Part shown: piece by piece, positions 1 to 7,838 of the stretch
How the letters are laid out: each line of letters starts with the position of its first letter
How positions within the stretch are numbered: the stretch's first letter is position 1
Notes under the pieces: model-generated
The model's input: the letters and a program-made list of their open reading frames with translations, nothing else
Told to the model about the DNA's origin: nothing
Database searches by the model: none
DNA from: Candidatus Omnitrophota bacterium
GTDB lineage: Bacteria > Ratteibacteria > UBA8468 > B48-G9 > DTJG01
Direction: 5' to 3'
DNA length: 64,000 bases
NCBI GenBank assembly: GCA_023485205.1
Contig: JAMCZX010000025.1
Coordinates: 28,436 to 92,435, forward strand
Made by a program: the position numbers and the translations under genes

Positions 1-121
1 AATCCACTTCAACGTTTTGTCCCCTGCTGTTTTGTCTTTCATAATTCAGCTCTTTCAATATTTCTTTTATGTTTTCAGGAACAATAGTTTTTTTCCCGAT
101 ATAAGGATGTGTTATTTTCAC
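1..121 (-). CDS. N-terminal fragment of an unidentified protein, cut by the window edge
   Basis: Reading the minus strand from position 121 gives an open frame that runs off the left edge: GTG start, then KITHPYIGKKTIVPENIKE and about 20 more residues. A GGAG ribosome binding site sits eight bases before the GTG (around 130), which supports this start over any plus-strand reading of the same bases. Only 40 residues are visible and I do not recognise the family. The start is divergent from the MFS gene at 223, so the roughly 100 bases between them must hold both promoters. Confidence 0.55.
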   Translation of the reverse strand, partial: MKITHPYIGKKTIVPENIKEILKELNYERQNSRGQNVEVD

Positions 122-184
122 TCAATTTTCTCCGTTGATAAATTTACAGATTATTCTACCATATCCTACATGTTTTCTGAAATA

Positions 185-213
185 TTGACATATTTGAAGA
201 AAGTGCGTAGAGT
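185..213 (+). promoter_or_regulatory. Candidate promoter of the MFS gene, possibly leaderless
   Basis: A perfect TTGACA (185-190) is followed after 17 bases by TAGAGT (208-213), a 4 of 6 match to the -10 consensus. Transcription from it would begin near 220, almost at the ATG at 223. No Shine-Dalgarno sequence precedes that ATG. The -10 match is weak, so this is a suggestion only. Confidence 0.35.
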
Positions 214-222
214 ATCCCAATT

Positions 223-1422
223 ATGAATTCAAAAAACTTATTACATTCCACTTTTGTAAAGAACCGTTATTGGGTTTATATTTTCCCATTTTTAATGGAT
301 TTTTCAGTCGGGGCAATCCTTTTTTTAATGGTATTAAAAGCAATATGGATGGGAGCAAGTGCTTTTAACATAGGAATACTTGGTTCATTATGGGGGTTGA
401 CATATTTTATATCATGTTTATGTTTAAGTTTTTTTGCTACAGAACATAATTCTAGGAAATATATGACAATAGGTGCCATTTCTTTTATTTTTATTTCTGT
501 TTTTCTGATTTTTTCAAAATCCCTGTCTTTGTTGTTTATTGCCGCTATCCTGTGTGGTTTTGCAACTTCTTTCTTTTTTATTGCTTTTCAGCTTTTTATG
601 AGAAAAATTACGGGGCACTCAATTGGTAAAGCTACAGGAATTTATACGTTGTCATGGTCATTTGGTTTAGCTCTTGGAGTTCTTAGCCAGGGGTTTATTG
701 CCTCCTTAAATCCAATTGTTTCAATACTGCCAATAATAATATGCAGCAGTTTCATAATAACAGGGCTATATATTTCTGAAAGAATTCTTAAAAATCCTGG
801 TGAAGTAAAGAATATGGAAAATTTAGTCGTTCTAAATAAAAATAAAAGTTTCACAGAAGAAAATTTTAACTATTCATATATTTTTATAGGGTGGATGAAC
901 ATTTTTATGGGTGCATTATTAGGTGGCGGATTCAGATTTATTATTCCCAAATTAGTAATCAGCCATTTTAATTTTTCTTCTTCAGAGTCAGGTGCTATGG
1001 TATTTTTATTTTTAGGGGCGCAGGGAATTACAGGTTTCTATCTTATTAAATTTTCAAAAATCTGGTATAAGATTTCTTATGATTTATTAATTAAATCTAT
1101 TTTTATTTTCAGTTCACTTTTAATGATATTGTTTCCAGATGTTACGATACTTTTAATGTTTACGCTTATTGGTGGAATTTATTCGGGGTATTCCTTTTAT
1201 TCAGCTGCGTTTTATTCGCTAAACCATGAAAAAAGCGGAAGAAACATAAGTATAAATGAATCTTTTGTTGGAATGGCAAGCATGATAGGTCCGATTATAT
1301 ATGGATACATGCTTGAAAAAAATTATAGATATTTTTTCAGCACTACTATAGTATTTATTCTGATATTAATATTTATGGGGTTCCTTTTTATAAAAAAATC
1401 TGCAAAATCAGCACCACGATAA
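223..1422 (+). CDS. Major facilitator superfamily transporter
   Basis: A 399-residue integral membrane protein with about 12 hydrophobic segments spread along the chain and a basic cytoplasmic stretch near the middle (residues 190-215), the usual two-times-six layout of MFS carriers. The first half has the glycine-rich helices typical of the fold (SLWGLTYFISCL near residue 55, SWSFGLALGVLSQGF near 145). The length is normal for the family. The substrate cannot be told from sequence; sugar or drug export are both possible. It stands alone between a divergent gene fragment and tRNA-Glu. The ATG at 223 has no clear ribosome binding site, which fits the promoter placed almost on top of it. Confidence 0.8.
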   Translation: MNSKNLLHSTFVKNRYWVYIFPFLMDFSVGAILFLMVLKAIWMGASAFNIGILGSLWGLTYFISCLCLSFFATEHNSRKYMTIGAISFIFISVFLIFSKSLSLLFIAAILCGFATSFFFIAFQLFMRKITGHSIGKATGIYTLSWSFGLALGVLSQGFIASLNPIVSILPIIICSSFIITGLYISERILKNPGEVKNMENLVVLNKNKSFTEENFNYSYIFIGWMNIFMGALLGGGFRFIIPKLVISHFNFSSSESGAMVFLFLGAQGITGFYLIKFSKIWYKISYDLLIKSIFIFSSLLMILFPDVTILLMFTLIGGIYSGYSFYSAAFYSLNHEKSGRNISINESFVGMASMIGPIIYGYMLEKNYRYFFSTTIVFILILIFMGFLFIKKSAKSAPR

Positions 1423-1468
1423 TTTGACTTATGATGTTTTTTTTTATATACTTATGAAAATTCCTTTA

Positions 1469-1477
1469 TGCTATAAT
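1469..1477 (+). promoter_or_regulatory. Extended -10 promoter of tRNA-Glu
   Basis: TGCTATAAT gives a perfect -10 hexamer (1472-1477) with the upstream TG of an extended -10 element. It lies 12 bases before the first base of tRNA-Glu. No good -35 is present, which is normal for extended -10 promoters. Confidence 0.6.
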
Positions 1478-1489
1478 TCCTATCATTTT

Positions 1490-1561
1490 GCCCCCATAGA
1501 CTAGAGGTTAGGTCACCACTCTTTCAAGGTGGTCGCGCCGGTTCAAGTCCGGCTGGGGGCG
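1490..1561 (+). tRNA. tRNA-Glu (anticodon TTC)
   Basis: A complete cloverleaf can be drawn. The acceptor stem is GCCCCCA with TGGGGGC (1554-1560), followed by discriminator G. The D arm contains CTAGAGG, a feature typical of tRNA-Glu. The anticodon stem CCACT/GGTGG carries the loop CTTTCAA with anticodon TTC. The T stem is GCCGG/CCGGC with loop TTCAAGT. The 3' CCA is not encoded. A run of T residues follows directly and may end transcription just before the convergent purM gene. Confidence 0.95.
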
Positions 1562-1569
1562 CATTTTTT

Positions 1570-2607
1570 TTATGTAATGAATTTGATACATCTTTTGCCA
1601 CTTGTTATATTACCAATTACATATCTCTGAAAACCATTCTTTTTTACTGTTTCAATAATTGCATCTTTATTTTTTTCTTCAGCAACCAATATAAGGCCCA
1701 AACCCATATTAAAAACATTAAACATTTCAGAATCGGAAATTTTACCGGTATTCTGAATAAGTTTAAAAATTCTTGAAACGTGCCATGAATTCAGTTTTAT
1801 GTTTGCCTGAAGATTTTCAGGTAACACCCTCTCAAAATTTCCCGGGATACCTCCTCCGGTTATGTGGGCTGCTGCATGAATAAGTTCTTTTTTGTTCAAT
1901 TTCGTAATGAGTGATGAATAAATATAGGTTGGTCGTAATAATTCCTCACCAAGTGATTTTCCAAGAAATTCATTGTAATCAAAAAGATGACTTTTTTTTC
2001 TTTTTGTTGAAAGAAAAATTTTGTGGATAAGTGAAAAACCATTACTATGGATTCCATTGGATGCGAGACCTATTAAAACATCACCTTTTTTTACGTTTTC
2101 CGGTCTGAGAATTTTTTCTTTATCAACTATACCTACACAAAAACCTGCAAGGTCATAATCCTTTTCTTTGTAAACAACATTCATTTGTGCCAATTCACCG
2201 CCAATAAGAGCACAATCAGCGAGTTTGCATCCCTTGATAATCCCGTCTATCAATTTTTCTTCCCGGGGAAAATCAAGTTTTCCAACTGCAAGATAATCAA
2301 GGAAAAAGAGAGGTTTTGCACCGCATACTGCCACGTCGTTTACGTTCATTGCCACGAGGTCTATACCGACAGTTTCAAACTTTTCCATTTCCCTGGCGAT
2401 TAATATTTTTGTTCCTACGCCATCACATGAAGCAACAAGAATGGGTTGTTTTAATCCATCGGGTGAAAATTTGTACAACCCTCCAAAAAAACCAATATCA
2501 GTGATAACGGACTTATTAAACGTTTCCCTTGCAGTTTTTGCAATGTACTTTACAAGGTTAGCTGCCCTTTTTTCATTAACACCGGCCTGCCTGTATGTAA
2601 GTTTCAA
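1570..2607 (-). CDS. purM: Phosphoribosylformylglycinamidine cyclo-ligase
   Basis: PurM (AIR synthetase) closes the imidazole ring of 5-aminoimidazole ribonucleotide using ATP, the fifth step of purine synthesis. The 345-residue length is normal. Diagnostic stretches are DIGFFGGLYKF near residue 40, SCDGVGTKILIA near 60, GIDLVAMNVNDVAVCGAKP near 80 and ITGGGIPGNFERVLP near 250. The start codon is TTG at 2605-2607, supported by an AAAAGGAA binding site five to six bases upstream. It lies 44 bases downstream of dnaK on the same strand and may be read with it. purN is elsewhere in the window (9725), so purine genes are scattered rather than clustered. Confidence 0.95.
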   Translation of the reverse strand: MKLTYRQAGVNEKRAANLVKYIAKTARETFNKSVITDIGFFGGLYKFSPDGLKQPILVASCDGVGTKILIAREMEKFETVGIDLVAMNVNDVAVCGAKPLFFLDYLAVGKLDFPREEKLIDGIIKGCKLADCALIGGELAQMNVVYKEKDYDLAGFCVGIVDKEKILRPENVKKGDVLIGLASNGIHSNGFSLIHKIFLSTKRKKSHLFDYNEFLGKSLGEELLRPTYIYSSLITKLNKKELIHAAAHITGGGIPGNFERVLPENLQANIKLNSWHVSRIFKLIQNTGKISDSEMFNVFNMGLGLILVAEEKNKDAIIETVKKNGFQRYVIGNITSGKRCIKFIT

Positions 2608-2651
2608 TATGTTCCTTTTGTGCCTTATACTTTTATACCTGCAGTAATATT

Positions 2652-4553
2652 TTATTGGTTATTATTTTTTTTGTCATCAACTTCTTTATATTCTGCATCT
2701 ACCACCTTTTTATCTTTTTCTTCATTTGACTTTTTTTCTTCCGGGTTTTCTCCTTTTGGTTCTTCCCCATGAGGTTGTTGCTGCTGCTGGGAGGTTTGTT
2801 TATATAAAATTTCAGCAAGTTTATGGGAACTTTGTTCAACCTCCTGCATAAGTTTCTTTATGTTTTCCTCATCCTTGCTTTCTATGTATTTTCTCAGCTG
2901 GGAAATTTTTTCCTGGATAGTGTTTCTTTCATCCTGGGGAAGTTTGTCTCCATGTTCTTTCAGGGTTTTTTCTACACTATAAGCAATACTATCCGCCTGA
3001 TTACAAAGTTCTGCAATCTCCCTTTCTTTTTTATCCTTTTCAGCATGCATCTCTGATTCCCTGACCATTTTATCAATCTGTTCTTTTGAAAGTTTTGTTG
3101 AGGCGGTAATACTGATAGATTGTTGTTTTCCTGTTCCAAGGTCTTTTGCATGAACAGAAAGAATCCCATTTGCGTCAATATCAAATGCTACTTCAATTTG
3201 TGGTATTCCTCTTGGAGCAGGTGGAATTCCGTCAAGATGAAATTTTCCAAGGCTGACATTGTCTCTTGCCATTGGTCTTTCTCCCTGGAGAACATGAATT
3301 TCTACAGATGTCTGACTATCAGCAGCTGTTGTAAAAATCTGTGTTTTTTTTGTAGGCACTGTAGTATTTCTTTCTATCATCTTTGTGGTTACATTTCCAA
3401 GAGTTTCAATTCCAAGTGAAAGTGGGGTAACATCAAGAAGAAGTATATCCTTGTCTTTCAAATCACCTGCAAGAATTGCTCCCTGAATACCGGCTCCTAT
3501 GGAAACGCATTCCATCGGGTCAACGCCTCTTTCTATTTTTATACTAATATAATCTTCAAGAAATTTCTGGACAATAGGCATTCTTGTAGGTCCTCCCACA
3601 AGTATAACTTTGGCTATATCACTTTTTCTTAGTTTTGAATCTTCAATTGCCCTGTCAATGGGACCTTTACACCTTTCTATTATGGGAGAAACAAGCTCTT
3701 CTAATTGGGCTCTTCGTATTTTCATTGTCAGGTGTTTTGGTCCTGTCTGGTCGGCTGTTATAAACGGGAGATTTATTTCAGTTTCAACTGTTGAAGAGAG
3801 CTCTATTTTAACTTTTTCTGCGGCTTCTCTGATTCTCTGCGTAGCCATTTTATCGTTTTTTAGTTCAATGCCTGTATCTTTTTTAAACTCTGATTCAATA
3901 TACTGGATAAGAACATTATCCATATCCGTTCCACCGAGTTGTGTATCTCCGCTGGTGGAGAGAACCTTAAAAACCCCTCCCCCCATCATTTCCATTATTG
4001 TTACATCAAGAGTACCTGCTCCAAAATCAAAAACAATAAATTTCAGCTCCTGGTTCAGTTTATCAAGTCCATAGGCAAAAGCCGCAGCCGTAGGTTCATT
4101 GATAAGCCGGACAACTTCAAGCCCTGCAATTGTTCCTGCATCTTTTGTTGCCTGTCTTTGATTATCATTAAAATATGCAGGGACAGTAATAACTGCTTTT
4201 TTTATTGGCTGGCCCAAAAATATTTCTGCATCTTTTTTCATTTTCTGAAGAATAAATGCTGAAATTTGCTGGGGCGTATATGTTTTACCATATACATTAT
4301 ATTTGAAATCTGTCCCCATTTTTCTTTTTGCTGCCACAACCGTACCTTCAGGATTTATGGCTGCCTGTCTTCGTGCAGGTTCTCCAACAAGAAGTTCCCC
4401 GTCTTTTGTAAAAGCAACATATGAAGGGAAAGCTTTCCCTCCAACAATAGTTGTTCCTTCTGCACTGGGAATAATAACCGGTTTTCCCGCTTCCAGTACT
4501 GCTGCAGATGAATTGCTTGTTCCAAGGTCTACACCTATAATTTTTTCTGCCAT
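2652..4553 (-). CDS. dnaK: Chaperone protein DnaK (Hsp70)
   Basis: This ATP-driven chaperone has the full Hsp70 layout in 633 residues. The nucleotide-binding domain occupies about residues 1-365 ([12 protein letters not shown] at the start, [27 protein letters not shown]). The substrate-binding beta domain follows ([27 protein letters not shown]), then a helical lid from about 490. The tail is charged and Q/E/K-rich, ending near [12 protein letters not shown], which is typical. The first phosphate loop reads DLGTSNSS where most homologs have DLGTTNS. A strong AGGAGG lies seven bases before the ATG. No grpE, dnaJ or hrcA is adjacent, and I see no CIRCE-type inverted repeat upstream. Confidence 0.96.
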   Translation of the reverse strand: MAEKIIGVDLGTSNSSAAVLEAGKPVIIPSAEGTTIVGGKAFPSYVAFTKDGELLVGEPARRQAAINPEGTVVAAKRKMGTDFKYNVYGKTYTPQQISAFILQKMKKDAEIFLGQPIKKAVITVPAYFNDNQRQATKDAGTIAGLEVVRLINEPTAAAFAYGLDKLNQELKFIVFDFGAGTLDVTIMEMMGGGVFKVLSTSGDTQLGGTDMDNVLIQYIESEFKKDTGIELKNDKMATQRIREAAEKVKIELSSTVETEINLPFITADQTGPKHLTMKIRRAQLEELVSPIIERCKGPIDRAIEDSKLRKSDIAKVILVGGPTRMPIVQKFLEDYISIKIERGVDPMECVSIGAGIQGAILAGDLKDKDILLLDVTPLSLGIETLGNVTTKMIERNTTVPTKKTQIFTTAADSQTSVEIHVLQGERPMARDNVSLGKFHLDGIPPAPRGIPQIEVAFDIDANGILSVHAKDLGTGKQQSISITASTKLSKEQIDKMVRESEMHAEKDKKEREIAELCNQADSIAYSVEKTLKEHGDKLPQDERNTIQEKISQLRKYIESKDEENIKKLMQEVEQSSHKLAEILYKQTSQQQQQPHGEEPKGENPEEKKSNEEKDKKVVDAEYKEVDDKKNNNQ

Positions 4554-4610
4554 TTCTATATCCTCCTATATAATTTATTTGTTCGTTATATTTAGATTCA
4601 AAAGAGTAAA

Positions 4611-4667
4611 AGGTTCAAATCCTTTTTCAAAGATGTAAAAATACTGGGCGATGCAGGATTTGAACCT
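4611..4667. repeat. 13-bp inverted repeat between the tRNA-Val T arm and its downstream flank
   Basis: AGGTTCAAATCCT at 4611-4623 is the exact reverse complement of AGGATTTGAACCT at 4655-4667, which is the T arm of tRNA-Val. The outer copy also forms its own hairpin (AAAAGG/CCTTTT around loop TTCAAAT, 4608-4626). In the tRNA-Val transcript the outer copy follows the tRNA 3' end by about 20 bases. It could therefore pair with the T arm or act as a weak terminator. Confidence 0.6.
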
Positions 4668-4718
4668 GCCGCCTCTTCCTTGTAAGGGAAGCGCTCTTGC
4701 CGACTGAGCTAACCGCCC
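4645..4718 (-). tRNA. tRNA-Val (anticodon TAC)
   Basis: On the minus strand the cloverleaf is complete. The acceptor stem is GGGCGGT with ATCGCCC (one G-U pair) and discriminator A at 4645. The D arm is GCTC/GAGC. The anticodon stem CTTCC/GGAAG has loop CTTACAA, giving anticodon TAC (valine). The T stem is GCAGG/CCTGC with loop TTCAAAT. The 3' CCA is not encoded. Confidence 0.95.
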
Positions 4719-4753
4719 CATGATTTTACTATTCACTGGTCAAGTTTATTTTA

Positions 4754-4782
4754 ATTATAACCTAAATTTTATCTTTATTCAA
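4754..4782 (-). promoter_or_regulatory. Promoter of tRNA-Val
   Basis: On the minus strand, TTGAAT (4777-4782) and TATAAT (4754-4759) are separated by 17 bases. The predicted start near 4747 leaves a leader of about 29 bases to be trimmed from the tRNA 5' end. The perfect -10 and the spacing make this a good candidate. Confidence 0.6.
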
Positions 4783-4838
4783 AATAATGTTAATGATGTA
4801 AAGAAATTTTTACACTTCCTTTTCTATTGTTTTTATAT

Positions 4839-4860
4839 GGTTTCAGAGTTTTCTGAAATC
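4839..4860. other. Hairpin in the longest intergenic stretch
   Basis: GGTTTCAGA (4839-4847) pairs with TCTGAAATC (4852-4860) around a four-base loop, with one G-T pair. It lies about 100 bases past the stop of the PIN gene. It has no T-run on either strand, so it is not a standard intrinsic terminator, although it could stabilise the 3' end of the PIN transcript. Apart from this hairpin and the tRNA-Val promoter I see nothing in 4719-4962. Confidence 0.35.
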
Positions 4861-4962
4861 ATACTTCCGGTATAAATCAGAATGGGTAACTACTTTCACT
4901 GTTTTTAGTGATTACTGTAAGCGGAATATTCATTGGTAAAACAGGAAAAGGAAAGAATAAAT

Positions 4963-5589
4963 TCAATGAAACATATAATCGGGACTATAAACTGTAATAT
5001 TATCAACTTCCCAGAAATCCGGATCAGTTGTAGCTATTGTATCAATTCCTAAATAAGACGCTATTGCTATCTGCAAAGCATCTGAAACATCCAGTTTATG
5101 ATTTTTCTCTAATAAATTTTCAGTATATTGGGAAACTATTTTCCCATCATATATACATGATGGGAAAGTAGGTAAAATTATAAAATCGGTATTATAAAGA
5201 AATTGAAGTAAATCCTTTACTCTATGTATATGCTTTTTATAAAACAAATTATATTCATCTGGATGCTTTTTTCTAAAAGTTTTTATCGTTGGTAATGTAT
5301 CATTATTCGATAACTTCAAAAATGCTTGAATTTCTTTATGAAGTCCAAGCTTATAAAAATTGATAAAGATTGCTTCATTGATAACTAATGTAGAAACAAA
5401 CAAAGAAACATTATTATCACTGAGTTTCTGCCAAAACTTTAAATGTTCCTGATATTTATATTTGTTCTTTGTGTCCCCAGAAATATTTCCATGGAGAAAA
5501 AGTACAAAATTTGTATCACAATAGATTTTATCAGGGCTACAACTTGTGTTTGATGCAAAATCACTAAATTTTTTTATATTTGTTGCCAT
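4963..5589 (-). CDS. PIN-domain ribonuclease-like protein
   Basis: A 208-residue protein with the acidic residues of a PIN nuclease: D25 in IYCDTNF, E72 in VINEAIF, D170 in DVSDALQIAIA and D189 (or D191) in ATTDPDF. PIN domains bind metal ions and cut single-stranded RNA; many are toxins, others act in RNA processing. It is longer than VapC toxins (about 130 residues), with extra helical sequence between E72 and D170. It is the last gene of a three-gene unit, three bases after the coiled-coil gene. No VapB-like DNA-binding antitoxin is present, so the toxin role is inference. GGAAGA lies about ten bases before the ATG. Confidence 0.8.
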   Translation of the reverse strand: MATNIKKFSDFASNTSCSPDKIYCDTNFVLFLHGNISGDTKNKYKYQEHLKFWQKLSDNNVSLFVSTLVINEAIFINFYKLGLHKEIQAFLKLSNNDTLPTIKTFRKKHPDEYNLFYKKHIHRVKDLLQFLYNTDFIILPTFPSCIYDGKIVSQYTENLLEKNHKLDVSDALQIAIASYLGIDTIATTDPDFWEVDNITVYSPDYMFH

Positions 5590-5592
5590 TTC

Positions 5593-5940
5593 TTAACTAT
5601 CTTCCAATATTTTTTCCAATTCATCTAACTCGTCAGAAGTCAATTTATAGGAATATTGAGAGGGATCAAATGGATCGCCTTTTGGTTTCAACATTCCTTT
5701 TATTGCATTCAACATATATGAAGGTGGTTGCACAAACAAGAACGTTTCAAGTTCTTGAATTCTTTTTTCCAATTCGTTAACTTTTTTCTGAAACTGCATC
5801 TCTTCTCTTGTAGTATCTGCCGATATAGCAGAAATGAATTCTCCAGATGTGCTGTCTTGATTCGCGTCTACAAAATTGGCTATGTATTTATAAGATTTTG
5901 AAAATTGTTCAATTCCATGCATTAGGTTTCCATTGGGCAT
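5593..5940 (-). CDS. Small hypothetical protein with a coiled coil
   Basis: I do not recognise this 115-residue protein. Residues 45-70 (for example KKVNELEKRIQELE) have heptad spacing and should form a coiled coil. The C-terminal third is acidic and ends in LTSDELDELEKILEDS. There is no signal peptide or membrane segment. It sits two bases after the TIGR04255-like gene and three bases before the PIN gene, with a clear AAGGAG binding site. The position, small size and acidic tail make it a candidate inhibitor or adaptor of the PIN nuclease, which is inference from context only. Confidence 0.7.
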   Translation of the reverse strand: MPNGNLMHGIEQFSKSYKYIANFVDANQDSTSGEFISAISADTTREEMQFQKKVNELEKRIQELETFLFVQPPSYMLNAIKGMLKPKGDPFDPSQYSYKLTSDELDELEKILEDS

Positions 5941-5942
5941 AG

Positions 5943-6623
5943 TTAGATCTCCTTATAAGTATCTTCAGGTTGATTTTTTAGTAAACTAAAAAATGCTTTT
6001 TTAATATATTCATGTGCATTGTTTGTATACTCGGGAATTTGTGAAACAATAAGCTGATTATCAAAAAAGAACTCTAAACCAAGTACAAGTTCTTCTTTTT
6101 CGTTTTCATATTGAACATGCATCCTTAAATTTCCATCTTTTGTTTTAGATGTAAAATCTGAAAAAAATGATGTAAATTGATTTGGAATGCCATCAGGCAA
6201 TTTGTATTCATAGTTTAAGTAATCCTCTAAAGGAATTAATTCCGCTTTTCTTGAAATAGGAAAACGATTTGTATATTTCAAGCTCACTTTTTTTAAAGTT
6301 GAAATCTGACTGTGAAGTTTAAGAAAAGGAATTAAACAATCTTGTAATTCTTGTCGGAAAATTTGAAAGTTTTGATATTCATTTGAAATATAAAAGAACT
6401 TATTAATTGAAAAAGCTATGAATCTATTCCATTCTTTACTTGCAAATTTATATGGTTCTAATCCATACGCCTCAGAAGTTGCAGTTTTAGGAATAAGTAT
6501 TTGAGGAAAATGTTTTCTTATTCTTTCATAGTATCTGTCTTTCTGGCTTTCAATAGATAGTTCAGCAGGAAACCGAATTTCAAAGATTACTTCTGCAAGG
6601 TAATTCTTTTTTATTTGTTTCAT
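5943..6623 (-). CDS. TIGR04255-like family protein
   Basis: A 226-residue cytoplasmic protein whose opening (YLAEVIFEIRFPAEL, residues 9-23) resembles the start of the sporadically distributed TIGR04255 family. The rest of the chain, with aromatic beta stretches (RFIAFSINKFFYISNEYQNF) and a conserved-looking LKYTNRFPI segment, also fits. The function of that family is unknown. It is the first gene of a three-gene unit with its own TTGACA promoter; AGGAAG lies about 12 bases before the ATG. Its C-terminal 30 residues are helical. The family assignment rests on recognition by eye and is moderate. Confidence 0.65.
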   Translation of the reverse strand: MKQIKKNYLAEVIFEIRFPAELSIESQKDRYYERIRKHFPQILIPKTATSEAYGLEPYKFASKEWNRFIAFSINKFFYISNEYQNFQIFRQELQDCLIPFLKLHSQISTLKKVSLKYTNRFPISRKAELIPLEDYLNYEYKLPDGIPNQFTSFFSDFTSKTKDGNLRMHVQYENEKEELVLGLEFFFDNQLIVSQIPEYTNNAHEYIKKAFFSLLKNQPEDTYKEI

Positions 6624-6651
6624 ATTTTATTTGCTTCCTATAAGGAATATT

Positions 6652-6679
6652 ATTTTACATTAAAATATTGTTCTGTCAA
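6652..6679 (-). promoter_or_regulatory. Promoter of the TIGR04255/coiled-coil/PIN cassette
   Basis: On the minus strand a perfect TTGACA (6674-6679) is followed after 16 bases by TAAAAT (6652-6657, 5 of 6 to consensus). The predicted start near 6645 leaves a leader of about 22 bases before the ATG at 6623. This is one of the best sigma-70-like promoters in the window and shows that the cassette is an independent transcription unit. Confidence 0.65.
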
Positions 6680-6761
6680 ACTAAAAAATTTCCAGGATTT
6701 TAGAAAGATTAATGAGCATAATTATAATTATCGATAAAAACAATTGATGTTAATTATATTA

Positions 6762-7013
6762 TTATACTTTTCTGGTAAGCTGTAATTTTTGCTCATGGGA
6801 TAATTTTTTTATCTGTAATTCTCGTTTTAAAGCATCCGATAGAGTTGAATATGTCTCTGCATAGACGAGCTTGACAGGACGCCGTGTCCAGGTGTATTTG
6901 GCACCGCACTTACCATTATTATGTTCAGGAATTCTTTTTTCAATGTTATTAGTCCAGCCGGTGTATAGCGTTTTGTCAGAACACTTAACAATATAAACAT
7001 AATAGTGGCTCAT
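6762..7013 (-). CDS. GIY-YIG domain protein (YhbQ/UvrC-like)
   Basis: An 83-residue stand-alone GIY-YIG nuclease domain. It starts YYVYIVKCSDKTLYTGWTNN, so the signature reads YVY...YTG. The conserved arginine is in KRIPEHN (R27) and the catalytic glutamate in the ALKRELQIKKL helix. Small single-domain members of this family are common in bacteria and most have no assigned role; DNA repair or structure-specific cutting is usually proposed. GGAAG lies about ten bases before the ATG. It lies upstream of the PIN cassette on the same strand, but a 138-base gap with a promoter separates them, so the two are probably not one operon. Confidence 0.88.
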   Translation of the reverse strand: MSHYYVYIVKCSDKTLYTGWTNNIEKRIPEHNNGKCGAKYTWTRRPVKLVYAETYSTLSDALKRELQIKKLSHEQKLQLTRKV

Positions 7014-7078
7014 TTTTTCTTACTTCCATTGTATATTATTTATAAAATAAAATCAAGCATAAATAAGCGAGTTAAAAA

Positions 7079-7093
7079 AAATTTGACAAATTT
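7079..7093 (+). promoter_or_regulatory. Palindrome over the -35 of the corrinoid-protein gene
   Basis: AAATTTGACAAATTT is a perfect palindrome around one central base and contains a consensus TTGACA (7083-7088). The -10 region is AT-rich without a clean hexamer (TAAATA at 7106-7111 has the right spacing; TATAAC at 7113-7118 fits better by sequence). A regulator bound here would block the promoter. Fifteen bases (7082-7096) recur exactly at 53910-53924, in the divergent promoter of the secreted-protein operons. Confidence 0.5.
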
Positions 7094-7162
7094 TTACAAT
7101 ATATTTAAATAATATAACATTAACCTTAAAAAAAAATCTTACAATTAACATAGGAGAAAAAA

Positions 7163-7795
7163 ATGATATTAGATGATATTAAGGAATCAGTTATAAGAGG
7201 CGATGCAAAAAAAACAAAAGAATTGGTAGAGACAGCGGTTAAAGAAAATGTAGATATTGCTAAAATATTGAATGAAGGATTAATTGCAGGGATGAATGTT
7301 GTAGGTACAAAATTCAAGGCCAATGAATTTTATGTCCCTGAAGTTTTAATTGCTGCAAGAGCAATGGGTGGCGGTATGACTTTATTACAGCCGTTTATTG
7401 AAAAATCCGGAATTAAGCCTGTTGGAAAGGTTGCAGTTGGAACAGTCAAGGGTGATTTACACGACATAGGGAAAAATCTTGTTGCGATGATGTGGAAAGG
7501 AGCAGGATTTGAGGTTATGGACCTTGGTATTGATACATCAGAAGAGAAATTTATAGATGCTATAAAGAATGGGGCACAGGCTATTGGATTTTCCGCTCTT
7601 CTTACCACAACAATGCCGGGAATGAAAAATATTATTGATAGAATTAAAAAAGAAGGACTCAGGGATAAAGTAAAAGTCATTATAGGAGGCGCACCTATAA
7701 CCCAGAGTTATGCAGATGAAATTGGTGCAGATGGTTATGCACCTGATGCAGGGTCTGCTGTGGATAAGTTAAAAGAAATGCTTTCAATATCATAA
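7163..7795 (+). CDS. Corrinoid (B12-binding) methyl-carrier protein
   Basis: This 210-residue protein matches the MtbC/MtmC/MttC type of cognate corrinoid proteins, which carry a methyl group on cobalt between a substrate-specific methyltransferase and an acceptor enzyme. A helical cap (residues 1-85) precedes a Rossmann-like B12 domain with the DxHxxG motif at residues 98-103 (GDLHDIG). H100 is the expected lower cobalt ligand, and LLTTTMPGM and IGGAPIT follow as in the family. No methyltransferase or reductive activase gene is next to it, so its methyl donor (methylamine, methanol or methoxy compound) cannot be named. AGGAG lies eight bases before the ATG. Confidence 0.9.
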   Translation: MILDDIKESVIRGDAKKTKELVETAVKENVDIAKILNEGLIAGMNVVGTKFKANEFYVPEVLIAARAMGGGMTLLQPFIEKSGIKPVGKVAVGTVKGDLHDIGKNLVAMMWKGAGFEVMDLGIDTSEEKFIDAIKNGAQAIGFSALLTTTMPGMKNIIDRIKKEGLRDKVKVIIGGAPITQSYADEIGADGYAPDAGSAVDKLKEMLSIS

Positions 7796-7838
7796 ACCTG
7801 TATTTTAAAAAAAGTGAAAGAATAATTTAACTAAGCTT

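Noticed and set aside
4554..4644. Possible CIRCE-type heat-shock operator upstream of dnaK.
   Set aside because: No TTAGCACTC/GAGTGCTAA repeat is present. The hairpin there matches the tRNA T arm instead.
4645..7013. The PIN cassette as a mobile island inserted at tRNA-Val.
   Set aside because: The cassette lies on the 5' side of the tRNA, no integrase is present, and no direct repeat of the tRNA 3' end flanks it.
7014..7162. Possible cobalamin riboswitch upstream of the corrinoid-protein gene.
   Set aside because: The 149 bases are AT-rich and lack a B12-box-like conserved core; only promoter-like elements are visible.
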